Below, one piece after another: positions 10,880-22,981 of a stretch of DNA of 64,000 nt. Source of the stretch: Xestospongia bergquistia. Taxonomy: Eukaryota; Porifera; Demospongiae; Haplosclerida; Petrosiidae. Both the position numbers and the translations under genes were made by a program. The stretch spans positions 6,145,501 to 6,209,500 of the forward strand of contig OZ014413.1 in the NCBI GenBank assembly GCA_963965975.1. Direction: 5' to 3'. The number at the start of each line of letters is the position of its first letter. Within the stretch, counting starts at the first letter, position 1. The notes below the pieces were generated by a model, which ran no database searches, was not told the DNA's origin, and saw only the letters and a program-made list of their open reading frames with translations.

Positions 10880-12615
10880 TTCTTTCATTCAGAATCTTTT
10901 CACATATTTGATGTACATCACATGACATAGTAAGATCTATTTCATATCTAGCCTCTTTCATATTTTATAAATGCACTTAATTCAGAGGTTTTCAGCTATA
11001 TCTGATTTATTCATATTGCTTTTATACATGATTCAGAAAAAATGCTGGCATAGTGTAAGGAAATCTCGTTTGTATCACTAACCAAACCCTTAAGTTAACA
11101 CTCAACTTCACTTTAAATGAAGGCTCTATATAAGTAGTTAATTGTATTTGTATTAATGATATAAGTTCACTTTAAGTTGAGTGGGTTCTTGTTGAATATA
11201 TTTTGTGTTGGTTTCCTCTAGTCCTTGATCAGTTAATAGTTTCTGAGTTTTTGTATGAATGCTAGACCTAATACAATAATGTCATATAATAATATTATAA
11301 TAAACTTAATATTTTATGGATTGTTGTAACAATACCTGACAAGGTAGCCATATTGTGATTGTGTTTGATTTGATTCAAAGAATGTAGTTAAGCATCCATA
11401 ACTCAGTGGACAGTGTGCTCACAACCATTTGAACACAGAGGACACTGCTAAATGAAGCTCACTTCTCAACACAATAATATTCTATACTCATTAGCGCAGC
11501 AAACATTCAGTTTAGAAATTAATTAACTTTTTATTGTATTTCATCTTGTAAGCTCCAAGTAAATTGGGCATTCAACTTCTTATATCTTTAACCTTTAGAC
11601 TACATTATCCTTGTAGAATTATGGAAGAGATATTATGTTGTAATGACTGTATTATGTTATAATGACTGTTTTCAACCACAATCAACCTAACCATGTGAAA
11701 TTAATTCATTTTCTATGTTGTCTGGATTTCCTAAACTATTATTGATGCCAGACAAATGTGACCAGATATGGAGAAAGGGAGCACTTGAATTATTTTTATC
11801 ATTTCGACTTCTCACACTATTTTGAAGCATTAATGGAGGTGGATTTTGTTGATACCTTCAATAAACTCAAGCATTGCTAAAGTAACATCCTATTAACAAA
11901 AGCATTGGCTACTACAAAAAGTTAATTTTGCAAAAAAATGGATTTACTGTTTCCACCCAGGCATACCATATACAACTCAATATCCAAGAATCACATGATC
12001 CAGTTGAAGCACGTTTTTATTGCTAGGAAAATCCTCTGCCATCCATCCTGCTGTTTATAATTATTTTAAACTTAATATTGATTTCACAATGGTGAAGCAA
12101 CTGCGTAATGTTCTACAACCAGTTAAAGGAAAGAAAGAGAAAATTGTAATGTTGATGAGTTTATTCTATTGTTAATGTACATGAAAGTGTATGAATTTCA
12201 AAGTTTTATTGTGTTATTATGATTTACTACTTGTATTACAGCCACCTGAATTATGTCTTATCTCGCGACATATACAGCATTTTTTGTTTTGGTGATAGTA
12301 TAGTTTAAGTAGCATGACAGAAAGGAACGTTGTTATAACTGTTGACCATGGTACAGTTTGAAGAAAGCATACAGCGTTCTTACACAATTTGTTTAGACAA
12401 TGTTTCTTAATACTAGCATAATACCACTGTCTTTTTGAACTGAAGCCTTTGCCATAATTATAGTTGCTAGATTGTCTCAAGATGGAGTGATTACATGACA
12501 TTAGCCAGAAAAAGTTAGGCAAGATATTTAACCCCTTATTCACCTGGCTTGTGCACTTACATGAACTACACATGTGTTACTTATTATTAACCACACATTA
12601 CCTTGGATAGGTAAG
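10880..12615. other. no gene supported
   Basis: AT-rich. A minus-strand frame at 12217-12573 contains many Cys and Asn residues but no domain I can name. Plus-strand frames here are full of stops. Confidence 0.35.
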
Positions 12616-12619
12616 AATA

Positions 12620-12838
12620 ATGGAAAGCCATTCCTTGTATAATTTTGAGGCATTATTTTCTCCTGGGATGATTAATATAGCAAATAACTGCTATGCAAGC
12701 AATGTATTCCTATATCTTCTGAATCATCCTGTTATTCAGTCAATATTAGGAGAAATAATTGAAGAACACAGGATATGTGAACAATATAGGAAGTATAGTA
12801 AAACAACATATATTATAATAACAACATCAGTACAGTAA
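12620..12838 (+). pseudogene. ubiquitin-specific-protease-like catalytic-box fragment
   Basis: A 72-codon frame contains SPGMINIANNCYASNVFLYL followed by LNHPVIQSILGEIIEEHRIC. This resembles the USP cysteine box (G-[LM]-x-N-x-G-N-T-C-Y-x-N-S-x-x-Q-x-L): Asn, Cys and Tyr of NxCY are kept, but GNTC reads ANNC and the following Asn-Ser are swapped. The His box was not found downstream before the frame ends at 12838. Likely a fragment of a deubiquitinase-like gene or a gene piece carried by a transposon; the assignment rests on one motif. Confidence 0.35.
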
Positions 12839-12839
12839 A

Positions 12840-15570
12840 GTATATAAATTGAATGCATTCAGCAAAGTCTTTAATATTTCAACTATACTTAGACTTATTT
12901 TACTCAGATATTTTCATTCATTTTAAAGTAGCTTTTCTTTGACTGCAAATTAAAATTACAGAAGAGCCTCTATTTTATAGTACTTGCTTTTGGAGAAATG
13001 ACAACAATCATCCCCAATCTTGAGATGACTGGGATCAGTGCAACATATTGTCTATATTGATGTATTTGTTATGAACTATACCAAAATTTAACACACCTGA
13101 CAATTATATACGTCACTTTTGTGAACAAGAAACAGCTATGAACTACAAATACATCATGTTACACCACTATATATAGTAGTGAACCAATTTATTTGTGATT
13201 AGAGAATTGTCACTTATTATATTTTCATGAAATTAATTTATGCCAGTGTGAACAGTAGTTATATTGAAGACAATTACTAATACAAATATGCTAACCTATA
13301 CCACTGGAATTCAATAAGTCCCCTGAGAATTATTTCTTAAGCAAACATGTGTAGGATATCTGATGTGATCACGTGAGCATAATATTTAATCTACACATAA
13401 AGAGGTTAATATTTATGACTTTCTGTTTAATGGCTAGTGTGTGATTTATGTGTACTAATGTGACAATGCTTATTTTTCTCTTTCTAGGAATTTTTCAAAA
13501 GTATGAGGTGAATAAAGTTGACCATTGATACATCTTCACAATCATCTCTCTTCCTTGGTATTCACTAACTGGTCATAATTGACCTTAGCTGATTGCTTAA
13601 CAAGATGATGAATGTCATTTAAAAAATTTTCTTCTTCTATATTATTGTTCAAGTAGTCCAAAGAACCAATGTGAGGATAATGGTACTGTAGACTAACAAG
13701 AACTCTCCACAAAAAGTTTTTAATTTATGAATCTTACTGTTTGTTTGAAAGTTGCTTATTATAGTATTGGATTTAATGTGTTGTTTTTATTTTGCACAAC
13801 ACAATAGTCATCATGTAAATGGCATTGTGTTTTTGCAAGATGATGTGCCTCAAAGAAGTGGTGGAACATGCTGAGGACTTCATTAACACCCTCTTCTGTG
13901 ACTGTCAACTCATCAATTAGGTAATTTATCTGCATTGGAATATCTGACAGTATACACCAAATATAATCTTCATGAAAAGAGAGTCATCTATAAGTATAAT
14001 AATTGATGATATCTTTATCCTAGTGACATAAATAGAGCAAATTAGGGAACTGGGTTGGCCTTGTGAGTGTTATAAATTATCAAAATAGGTGATAATAACT
14101 TGTAGGTTTCTATAGAAACTAATTGGAAACTCTTATTTACAATGCAAAACATGCAACATCTGGATCTCTTAAATCTACAATTCACAAATATATGAATGGT
14201 ATTAAATGCAGATTGTAAGTAGAATGTCATATGACTCTTCTAGTCCAAATTCCTAAGTAAAACAGTCATTTCACAAATTTACTGAAAGTTTAGGGATTTT
14301 ACGCAATCCCTAGTTTCACAATCTTACTGTAACATATATATAATGTATCACTCCATACTACAAGGTAAATGTCATGAACTTTTATACTTACTAAAAAGTC
14401 TTTTATAGCTACACAAAGATAATTATGATACTCTTGACAACTCTAATGTAGTTTATTAGATGTATCATAGCTGTTAATTTTAGTCTCTTATATGTTTGTG
14501 CTTGATGCTCAAATTTGCTGTTGAACTGAATGGAACGAAGTATTACATCATAATTGATTATTGATTGTATACATAAGCTCAAATTCTTTTCAATAAAACA
14601 TTGTTGCAGTTTATTTTATAATGTTCTTTATCTAATGTACACAAAGTTTACAAAGAAGTTAATGTCAAGTGTACATTGCATTGTGCATGCTTTGTCCTAA
14701 TCAGTTCATTTACTGTAGTGTACAGATGTAGAAATATCAAGTGTCAATCATTGTAAACTATAGTGTAAACTAGAGTTTACATTATTATTCACAAAGAATT
14801 TTGGCCCTGTGATTAATTGAAAAAATTAATGTCGTGTTGTGCCATTGTTACTGAAGATATAACATGGATATGCCCTTGTGATAACACTGAATGAAATCTA
14901 ATAAAGTTAGATCTGATCAACTTCTGTTTGCACAAACTTTTAATTATTGAGGAACTAAGCAGCTTTAATAAGATATTTAAACATATGTATTTAGTGGAAA
15001 ATATATTGTGGCTCACATTAACTTTGAGATTTTGATTTTTAGCTTTAATTTCCAATTAAAGGTATCAAAGTATTCTATTAGTGTTAATGTGATGTAAGTC
15101 AATAGTGAATATATTTTATACAATTCCAAGCATAGTTATATTACCCATAGTGAAGTAACATCAAATAGAAACTTCTAAGTTTGTGCATTACAAAACGATG
15201 AAGCTATTAATATTAAATATAAGCCCAAACATATTTTAATATGATTCAGTTTACTACTGATAAATTTATTCTTTATTTTTGCAATCACGCAATTATATAA
15301 TTTGTCTATTGCATTTTTTGTGAATTGTTTGTTTTCTACATAAATTCCAGTAAGATATCTCTATTATACTACAAAATCAATAGCTAATTTTATGATCTAC
15401 ATTTTAACTATTACATTTATTTTAGCCAAACTAAAGCACATTATCATTTTAGAGTAGATACAGAAAGATCACTATCTCACTTATATATGTATCATTACAA
15501 TGATTATTCTTACCATATAAGGACAATGTGATGTCATGGTTTTGATTGTTTATTTGATAATTAGTGTGAT
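12840..15570. other. long stretch with no supported gene
   Basis: Only short frames (such as 14042-14230 and 14813-15055, both minus) without recognisable domains, signal peptide or splice support. I see no clear repeats. Confidence 0.4.
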
Positions 15571-15576
15571 AGTAAA

Positions 15577-16147
15577 ATGGCTGATGAAGTTACTCCATTA
15601 GTCTCTTTTTTCAATGCTTCTAAAAATATTGTAGCTCTATCTCATTTTACAAGGTGTCGATCATCTTGTGTCCAATCAAAAGGAGCCATTGTAGCCATTG
15701 TATGGAGTGTTCTGCTAGTAACAGCACTTGGTACCACTGTAATGCTCTCTAATCAATTCCCAACAATCTTTTTTAACTTATTTCCTGTGACATATGTGAT
15801 AATGGTGGTACTATATCTTGTCATGATATTACCACAGTTCTTATCAGGTATTAGCTCAATTGTTGTGACTGTGACAGGCTTTGAATTCATATTGGCTCAA
15901 GGTCCTCGAAATATGCAAGGCTTATTAATTGGATTATGGATTTGTGGAAGGTAATGTATTCTTTTATATTAATACTTCTTTCTGTTATTGGGAATATTAT
16001 GCTATTATCACTATTCTTGCATTGATATCAGTCATTGTTTACACTATTGCTGCATATAAATACAAGTACAGACAACGTAATGATGAGCTATCTGATGTTA
16101 ATGAGAGAATTATTATTACAGAATATACTGAAAGACAACTCCTTTAG
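15577..16147 (+). pseudogene. POT-like transporter, N-terminus fused to C-terminal third
   Basis: The first frame starts MADEVTPLVS, a plausible native start in the context AAAATGG. After about 35 residues it passes into late-transporter helices and the POT motif FEFILAQGPRNMQGLLIGLW (15880-15940), then hits TAA at 15952. The next frame, shifted by one, continues with a last helix (AIITILALISVIVYTIAAYK) and a basic/acidic tail ending EYTERQLL at 16146. Most of the central transporter is missing, so this is an internally deleted copy with one frameshift. It belongs to a different subgroup from the copies at 18.9 and 40.1 kb; its closest relative is the relic at 21.0-21.3 kb. Confidence 0.6.
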
Positions 16148-16149
16148 AA

Positions 16150-16855
16150 ATATATTGTACGCTTGAAAGATCAGCAATATTATGAAGTTGACTCTATGAT
16201 CGTAAACTGATACTTATTTTGCTTTCCATATTACTGTTATTGTCTAATCAGGATGAATATTCAATATCTTTTGAATTTGTGATATAAAATACTATTGTTT
16301 ACTATACTCAAAAATATCTAAATTTAAGTTTGTTATAATAAAACCTTTTTAATTATTGTGATGTTTGCAAATTATTCAAGTGTTAGAAGGTTTTAAAAAT
16401 TTAAAGCCTTGTATTTGTTTTAAAAAAAGGTTTGGAATCTACAACGCATTGTACTCCAATGATTTCCTACCTTGTTGTTTTTATATACTGCAATTTTAAA
16501 CTTTTAAGACAATCAATGCTAAGGCTATTAGTGCTAGGGATGTTTCATGATAAAGAGAACTAGTAACAAACTTTCTGTGGTATTGTATATTAGAGATAGA
16601 AATTAGTGCAGTTGAATTAATCTTAAATAAATTATCTTCACTTGGTCATCTCCCAGCTAAGTTGATTCCCGTCCTAGTGTACGAGCTTATTTTGTTATGA
16701 AACCATCGGTGGTACTCAATAGCCCCATTTTGGGAATCTACAAACAACAATCATCCTTGTACACTCCTTTAAAACATCATGTCATTGGTTCAGAGTAAGA
16801 AATTTAATATTTCAGAAGTTCGGAAAGGCTGTTATGATATTTGCATGATCAAAAG
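16150..16855. other. no gene seen
   Basis: AT-rich spacer after the deleted transporter copy. No recognisable feature. Confidence 0.35.
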
Positions 16856-16859
16856 TGAT

Positions 16860-17055
16860 CAAGTGAACAACACAAAACTGTCTCTCACACCAACAGTAGT
16901 TAGTGACACATACTACCCAATGAAGTGTGAACTATAATGAGTATATTCACCACACAAATTCTCTCTCACACTGACAATTAGTGTGTTAAGCACACCATTC
17001 TATGAAGTGTGAGCAATATTTAGTGTGTCATTCACACTTTCATTTTACAGTGAAT
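16860..17055. repeat. CACAC/GTGTG-rich segment, possible transposon end
   Basis: About 200 bp packed with short CACAC, AGTGTGA and TCACAC words in both orientations, ending TTACAGTGAA. It looks like a CACTA-type subterminal region or a small non-autonomous relative. No matching left terminus was found, so its limits are uncertain. Confidence 0.35.
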
Positions 17056-17471
17056 AAGCAACAGAAGGAAATGTCGTAAACCATGTTGCTGGTTTATTTC
17101 TAATTGTTTGTTAGCAATAATATGTATCCTTTATCTACTTTATATAGCTTTCTCAAAAAATACTCTGTTTTTGTTCGTGTATCAATCAGCTTGACAATTT
17201 GTGTTTTTTCATTATTGTTATGACTTTCATTATTACGCAACTATATTCATATGGATGTTTATTTGAAGATCACACAGGATATTATGGGCAGGTCTCTTAA
17301 CAAATAACTTTAGAGTCTCGAGTTGGTATGTTAATTGACCTAAATTTAAGATTGGCAAAACTTAACTGTTCACATGTAGGGTGATCAATTTTCAAAACAT
17401 AACAATTAGTAATGAATAAATGTTCTAAGTCTATGTCCCACAATAGCTCAAAGACAAAATCAACAGTAAAT

Positions 17472-17710
17472 GTGACCTGATTTGCAAAAAGGGACCACTT
17501 CTGTCAAAACATTTGTGACCTGACTTTTGAACAAACTACTGTTAAAACATATCAAACATCTCAGTTTTGTATACATACAGTTGGTACATATGTATAACTA
17601 TTCAACATGTATGCAAAGCTGTTTATTGTTATGTTTTAACAGTGTTTTTTTTTACAAATCAGGTCACATATGTTGTGACAGAAGTGGTCCTTTTTTGCAA
17701 ACCAGGTCAC
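17472..17710. repeat. palindromic MITE, copy c
   Basis: Arms start GTGACCTGATTTGCAAAAAG and end TTTTTTGCAAACCAGGTCAC. Flanking AAAT at 17468-17471 and 17711-17714 is a 4-bp target duplication. A 27-bp perfect hairpin (TAATCACACTTC / GAAGTGTGATTA) follows at about 17717-17743. Confidence 0.7.
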
Positions 17711-17750
17711 AAATATATAATCACACTTCAGGGAAGTGTGATTATGATAG

Positions 17751-18024
17751 GTGTGGCCATTAATCGGAATGTGGTGCATGAGGTATGAGGCAAAGCATGG
17801 TATTGAAGATGAGGAGCCGTTATTTGGGAAAATAATACAATTTATCATTACTCCAGCAGAAGAAACAGTGTTTATTCCTAGATTGTTAAATAACATATGC
17901 CAAAATGTACATTTCCATTCTTTTGAGGTGTGTTTAACAAATGTTATCAAGGTTTTAAAGTATACCGAGCTTCTTGATTATCACCCACTACACTTGTGCC
18001 ATTTGTCAGGAAGAACATACATTT
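17751..18024 (+). pseudogene. CACTA-like transposase C-terminal fragment
   Basis: It encodes PLIGMWCMRYEAKHG directly joined to IEDEEPLFGKIIQFIITPAE and LLDYHPLHLCHLSGRTYIC. It shares the internal deletion between MRYEAKH and PLFGK with the copy at 8640, so both derive from one deleted ancestor. It retains the Trp codon that is TGA in the other copy. It is cut by a MITE at 18025. Confidence 0.6.
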
Positions 18025-18239
18025 GTGACCTGATTTGCAAAAAGGGATCACTTCTGTTAAATCATTTGTCATCTGATTTGTGATTTTAAAAAATGTTAAA
18101 AAAATAGTTTTGCATATATACAAATAGAATAGTTATGCATATATCACAACTGTCTTTTGAGATGTTTTAAGAGTTAATTTTTCACAAGTAGGTCACAAAT
18201 GTTTTGGCAGAAGTGGTCCTATTTTGCAAATCAGGTCAC
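18025..18239. repeat. palindromic MITE, copy d
   Basis: GTGACCTGATTTGCAAAAAG to TTTTGCAAATCAGGTCAC, flanked by ATTT at 18021-18024 and 18240-18243. It has the same host position as copy b, so one insertion was later duplicated. Confidence 0.7.
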
Positions 18240-18504
18240 ATTTGTCCAAAATATCGTTATTAATAGTATCGGCCTATGCATTTATTGCATGGATAAAGGG
18301 TTAATCACAACTTTGTAGTGAAAACTAAGTCACCACTATGTTGTGATCGGATATATTGGTGATGTTTACTACATGTTTGGTGAACATCACTACGTGAGTA
18401 GTGAAATTTTCACTACAATGCTTTACTACTATGTAGTGACAGAACTTTGTGGTGATATTCACCACAAAGGTAGTGAGTGGCCATCAGTACTTAGTTTGTA
18501 CAAG

Positions 18505-18840
18505 GTAAGCATAGCAATAATATTTGTCATTAAAATAACTATCTATACCATTATATAGACTGACTTGATTTTACTATTATGTTATTATAATGAATATTAT
18601 GTACATGCTTGTTTACTAACATAACTTAGACCAATTTGAGATGATAGAGAATCTATGACTGTAATTTTAAATTGAAAAACAAAGTAGTATATTCAGCAAT
18701 TATATCGACAATCTAACTGTATACCTTTAATGTTCAATGATCCAGTTTACGTAAAAAATAAAATAAATTCTAATGTTACGCAAAAGTTATGTATAAAGTT
18801 TATATAGCTGTATATACACATAAGTGTAGTAATATGTCAG
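18505..18840. repeat. POT-family downstream segment, duplicated at 39828-40142
   Basis: Non-coding sequence shared in order and near-identical by eye with 39828-40142 (GTAAGCATAGCAATAATATT and so on). It extends the duplicated unit beyond the transporter gene. Confidence 0.55.
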
Positions 18841-18911
18841 TTAGTGCACACAAGTGAATGTCCCGTCTCATTATTATATTCTTCTTCCTGGTACATATAT
18901 CTATCATAATG

Positions 18912-19886
18912 TTATTCAGCTATTAGATGTATGTTGACTTCATTCTCTCTCACACGTAATTTGTACCGCTTAGCAAGTACCAGAAACACTATCAGTATAA
19001 TAAGAATAACAACACTCTTAAGTATGAAATAGTAAACACTTTGGCATATTGCCTTTTCTTCACATGCCAATAAATATTTGCTGTTAATAGTAATAACATA
19101 ACCAACACCACGTGCTGCATACCATAATCCAACCATCAATCCTCTCATTTCATGTGGAGATAGAGCTATTGTAAATGCTAAGGATGTTGGGAAAATTAAA
19201 GCAAATGCTATTCCATAGAAACATTGAGATACAATAGCAGCTTTGTATGTGGTTGTGTCAAAAAGAATATGATCCTTGCAAGCAAGAATTATGACTGAAT
19301 ATGTTGTAGTAAATAATGAGAAAACCAGTCCAAGTCCAATTCTTTTAAGCATACTTGGAATGTATTTGTGAAAACAAGGATATATGATTAATTGATAGAA
19401 GAGAATTAAAAGTGAAGCTACTAAATGAGATAATGCATTTGTGAACATAAAGCAATGGAAAAATGACAACTCTTCATTTGATTTATAGTAACTGATCAAC
19501 TTAATCTCCTCAGCACAAGCAAGACCAACAATACAGATAAATAATGGTGTCAATCTCATAACTACTATGACATTCTCTACCTGTTCCTCTGTGAATGGTC
19601 CACCGTATTTTTCCTTTCCTAGTTCTAACCTGGAAGGGTACTTCTCCTCCCAATAGGTTAAAGCACTACGATTCCTGGGATACTTGTTTTTCCTGGCATA
19701 TTTAAGTACTTTAGCAATCAATATGACAGGATTGAATATATGAGATGTAGTATCCAGCCAATGTTTAAAGAGAGAGTTAGTGACAATGACAATAGACACA
19801 GCCACACCTGATAGCACATATGACACAACAAAGAACTGATTTATCAAACATTGCACAATTATAACAATACAAAAAATTGCAGGCAA
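18912..19886 (-). CDS. POT/PTR2-like transporter, largest open copy (324 codons)
   Basis: One open frame covers the central and C-terminal part: TM helices, the loop VLKYARKNKYPRNRSALTYW, YGGPFTEEQVENVIVVMRL, further helices, and the POT motif FTIALSPHEMRGLMVGLW near residue 255, then a last helix and basic tail. The family reading frame also extends upstream through QFNIDQAIGASGDKLSAII (to about 20100), but a TGA at 19974-19976 replaces the CGA kept in the copy at 1-411, so the N-terminal helices are separated from this frame. At the end, TAA at 18912-18914 replaces a Glu codon, and about 24 tail codons (to 18839) are lost relative to 40143. Either a shortened protein starts at 19886 or, more likely, this is a recent pseudogene. 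Transporter function is doubtful without the first helices. Confidence 0.55.
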   Translation of the reverse strand: MPAIFCIVIIVQCLINQFFVVSYVLSGVAVSIVIVTNSLFKHWLDTTSHIFNPVILIAKVLKYARKNKYPRNRSALTYWEEKYPSRLELGKEKYGGPFTEEQVENVIVVMRLTPLFICIVGLACAEEIKLISYYKSNEELSFFHCFMFTNALSHLVASLLILFYQLIIYPCFHKYIPSMLKRIGLGLVFSLFTTTYSVIILACKDHILFDTTTYKAAIVSQCFYGIAFALIFPTSLAFTIALSPHEMRGLMVGLWYAARGVGYVITINSKYLLACEEKAICQSVYYFILKSVVILIILIVFLVLAKRYKLRVRENEVNIHLIAE

Positions 19887-20105
19887 ACTCAGTGAGTGCC
19901 AATATATAATAGCACTTAATTTGTCACCTGAAGCACCAATTGCTTGATCAATGTTAAATTGGACAATATTAGATCATAGACATGAGTATCCAATGACTTG
20001 TAGCAAATATCCAACACCACGTATTATAAGAAATACCACATTATAATGTAAAAAATTCTTGATGTTATAACACAAACCAGCAACCAGCCATGAACAAAAT
20101 GTTAG
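19887..20105 (-). pseudogene. 5' remainder of the 18.9 kb transporter copy
   Basis: Reads VIGYSCL*SNIVQFNIDQ and upstream helix codons matching 1-110 of the window. The stop at 19974-19976 is shared with 41279-41281. Homology ends near 20105, so the first exon is missing. Confidence 0.55.
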
Positions 20106-20196
20106 ATAGTTGAGTTGTGATTTTTGAGCATTCTTTTTTTACTTTAGTGCTAATTGGGATTGATTATATGGAACTTTATATCAAACACCATGTGTA

Positions 20197-20475
20197 TTGT
20201 TAATAGAGAAAAGGGAAGATGAACTAGTCTTTGGAGAGCACATTTACATTCTATGCTTTGATAATGCTATTTTGTTTCACATTGAAGAACTAGAATATGT
20301 ACTTTATAGTGATCATTTTCATGCACACGTAGTTTCAACAGAACATCGTGGAATTAGATATTTAATCCCCCCGGATTACTTTCTAGATTATTTACCATAT
20401 GGGTTTTACTTACCTCCCTCAATGTCATGTGATTATATAAAATTTATATTTTTAAAAGAAATTTTAATTAATTAA
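20197..20475 (+). pseudogene. CACTA-like transposase C-terminal exon relic
   Basis: After an acceptor-like TTAATAG, the frame gives REDELVFGEHIYILCFDNAI, DHFHAHVV and a tail with LDYLPYGFYLPPS. The order (xVFGxxxxIxxxD...HxHxxxV...LxxxPxxxY) parallels the C-termini at 8690, 17800 and 61140. No upstream exons remain. The assignment is by pattern only. Confidence 0.4.
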
Positions 20476-20479
20476 GCAT

Positions 20480-20980
20480 GCATGAACTTCTGTCTTGTGG
20501 ATCTTCCAACAACTATGAATTTGTGTTTATGTAAGGCCTAGGTGTTCTAATGACTCATTCATTTTACATAGACACTTCTTGGGTCATGATAGCACCACTC
20601 AGTTGACATGAACACATGTGTGAGGGTGACATCATAAAATTAGACCCCTTGGTGCTACCACCACAGTTTTGTTTTTATAGTGTACAAGTCAAAAAGTTTA
20701 CTATTTTAAATATTTTGCAAACTTTAGTTTAACTTTTGTTGTGTTTATTCTTAGTAAGAAGATGACATACAAAGATATACAAATTAGATTTACTCTGAGA
20801 ATTAGAGCTTGCTGTTAAGACTCAATTTATTAGGTAATTTCTTTCCATAAGTTATTGAAAAATTTGAATCAATTGTGTATACTATTATTATGGATATTGT
20901 TATTGTATTATTATTATAATTTAGTTGTCTTACATCATTATGTAAATCAGTTATGTACATGTCATTATTCATCCTATTAG
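20480..20980. other. no gene seen
   Basis: AT-rich spacer without a supported feature. Confidence 0.35.
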
Positions 20981-20984
20981 GAAC

Positions 20985-21300
20985 TATATCAGTTGAGCTA
21001 TATTCCTGCAGTATTTGTCATTCAGTGTATTCTGTAATGATAACTCTTCCATTGACATCATATAGTTCATTACACTTTCTATACTTGTATTTATATGCTA
21101 TAATAGTGAAAGAAGTATACTGCATGAAATTAAAATAGCACTTGATATAACAGCATAACACTCCAAGTAACAACTGAACCAACAGCTAGATAAGGTTAAT
21201 GCTAAACAGTAAATGCTAAAGTGCATGAACTGTATTCCCATTAACAATTCTTGCATAGTACGAGTACCTTGAGCTAAAATAAAATCAATACTAGTTTTAT
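20985..21300 (-). pseudogene. POT-like C-terminal relic, subgroup of 15.6 kb
   Basis: Minus-strand IDFILAQGTRTMQELLMG is a POT motif. A decayed helix follows and, one frame over, AYKYKYRKCNELYDVNGRVI with ITEYTE. This tail matches the copy ending at 16146. It includes frameshifts and a stop after ITEYTE. Confidence 0.55.
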
Positions 21301-22980
21301 GCAACTGTTATTAATATATCACATTTTAACAATCAACTTTGCAGTGTAAAAACGTTAATTATTATGGAATCTAGAATTCATCTAAATTACTCTTTGCATA
21401 ATTTTGTGGTATGGCTATTTCCAAAAGTTTGAAATATATTCTGGAAATGAAGGTACTTGAGAAGTCACCACATTTTCTTTGACAGCATTTTGTGAGTCTG
21501 AACCTTGAAGAGATAGGTATATTGACATAGAACAGCTTGTAAACATTGCATAGAATTTCCACATGAATTGAAGTCAATGAACACATTATCAGGTATAGTA
21601 CATTTAAATAGGATTTCCACCTACATTGAAGTCTATTTATAATCACTAACAGGTATAATACATTCAATTTAATAGCAGAATTTTTTTTTAATTTTGCTTC
21701 CAATGTCAGTACAGTTATATTGACCTCAAACAATAGTGGTATCATTGTTGAAATACAATAGAGTACACGACATTACTAGGGTATTGACAGTGCCTATGAC
21801 TCTATAACACCTCTGCTATGGTCTGGCTAGATAGGTCGTGAACATGATGTCACCAAATACAGTACATTGCAATATTGTGTAATTTAATTTAGAGAAGTCT
21901 CCTAGTGGAAGGGTTTCCTTGTGTTATTGATTAATACTAAAACTTATAATATTAGTCAAACCAAACCATTTAGTGACAAGTTACAAACTGCTAGCACTAA
22001 ACTTTAAATGATCATTTATGTTTGTACAGAAAAATTAAAAGAACCATTGACATCATCCTTCCCATTTCTATGTTGGTTATCAACTTCTCAGTTTACCTGA
22101 AGTTTTGATACATCCTTATGGTTTGACTTTGAAGTCAATATTTTACCAACATATTAATTTGATCAGGAAGCTAAGATGTCTTAGTGCAACCATTGATCAC
22201 TTTTGGATACACAGTGCTATTATTATAGGAGATATTGTATTAGTCAGGACAATTAGTTAAAATGATGATTTAAGTAGGGTTTTAGATGGTCATGCATGAA
22301 GAGCCATTTTTTGAGTTATTTTCAAGATATATAAATTATAGTAAGTTAATATGAGCAATCAGTGAAAATAAATTAACTTTAATAACATCAATAATTTTCA
22401 TCTCTATTTTAGCGTATCCTTGATCACTGCTATTACTCAACTGGATGGGGTAGTGTTGTTGACTCTATTATTTGTGTAGATTGTTGCTATTTAAGAATTT
22501 GCAATATTGGATTATGAATGAGTAAGTGTATGATCATAGCACAACTAGTATTATTAGTTGATAGAAAAGTGACAATAACTGCATGTACTCTGTTCAAACC
22601 TGGATATGAGTCAGTTTCAATAACAGTACTAACAAAATGCAAAACTGTAGAAAATATATGCGACTTATTAATATGAATAATTTACATTAATCAGTTAATT
22701 CTTCTTGAGTTGATTGACTATATAGTGTTAAGAAAATGCTACCTTAATTATGAAGAAATTCAAGTTAAAGGAAACCTTTGTTGTATTCTAAGAATGATTT
22801 ATCTTTGGTCCTAAAACAATTGTGAAGGCTTTGCTCATATAGTCTTCATAATTATTTAAAAATACATTAAAAATTATTTATTTGACTGTTGACCATATTT
22901 ACAACGTTAATATAGAATAAACTAATCTATACTTTATAGAATATGTTAGATCTAATTATATAGTTTTTGCACTCATTATT
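21301..22980. other. no gene; one short tandem duplication
   Basis: Contains a two-unit tandem repeat of about 59 bp at 21553-21671 (units carry TTTCCAC..GAAGTC..CAGGTAT). No domain-bearing frame seen. The minus frame at 21371-21745 overlaps the repeat and is probably spurious. Confidence 0.4.
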
Positions 22981-22981
22981 T

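Larger units (their letters stand above)
17745..18500. mobile_element. 3' part of CACTA-like element, sister of copy I
   Basis: From the AGGTGTGGCCATTAATC landmark onward it parallels 8620-9311: transposase C-terminus (17751-18024), MITE copy d (18025-18239) and the CACTAC/GTAGTGA-rich right end. Unlike copy I it continues past GACAGAACTTTG for about 75 bp of further repeats (TGTGGTGATATTCACCACA). It then joins POT-family downstream DNA (GTAAGCATAGCAATAAT, 18505), which also occurs at 39828. Confidence 0.55.

Noticed and set aside
17527-17950. Overlapping plus and minus frames of 73-104 codons
   Set aside because: They lie in the palindromic MITE copy c and on the opposite strand of the transposase fragment. 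The repeat and the family homology explain them.
18307-18500. CRISPR-like regular repeats
   Set aside because: The CACTAC/GTAGTGA words are irregularly spaced, in both orientations and without unique spacers. They fit subterminal transposon repeats in a eukaryotic genome.
20953-21138. 61-codon plus frame with hydrophobic residues
   Set aside because: Antisense to the POT-like relic at 20985-21300, whose motif ILAQGTRTM is recognisable.
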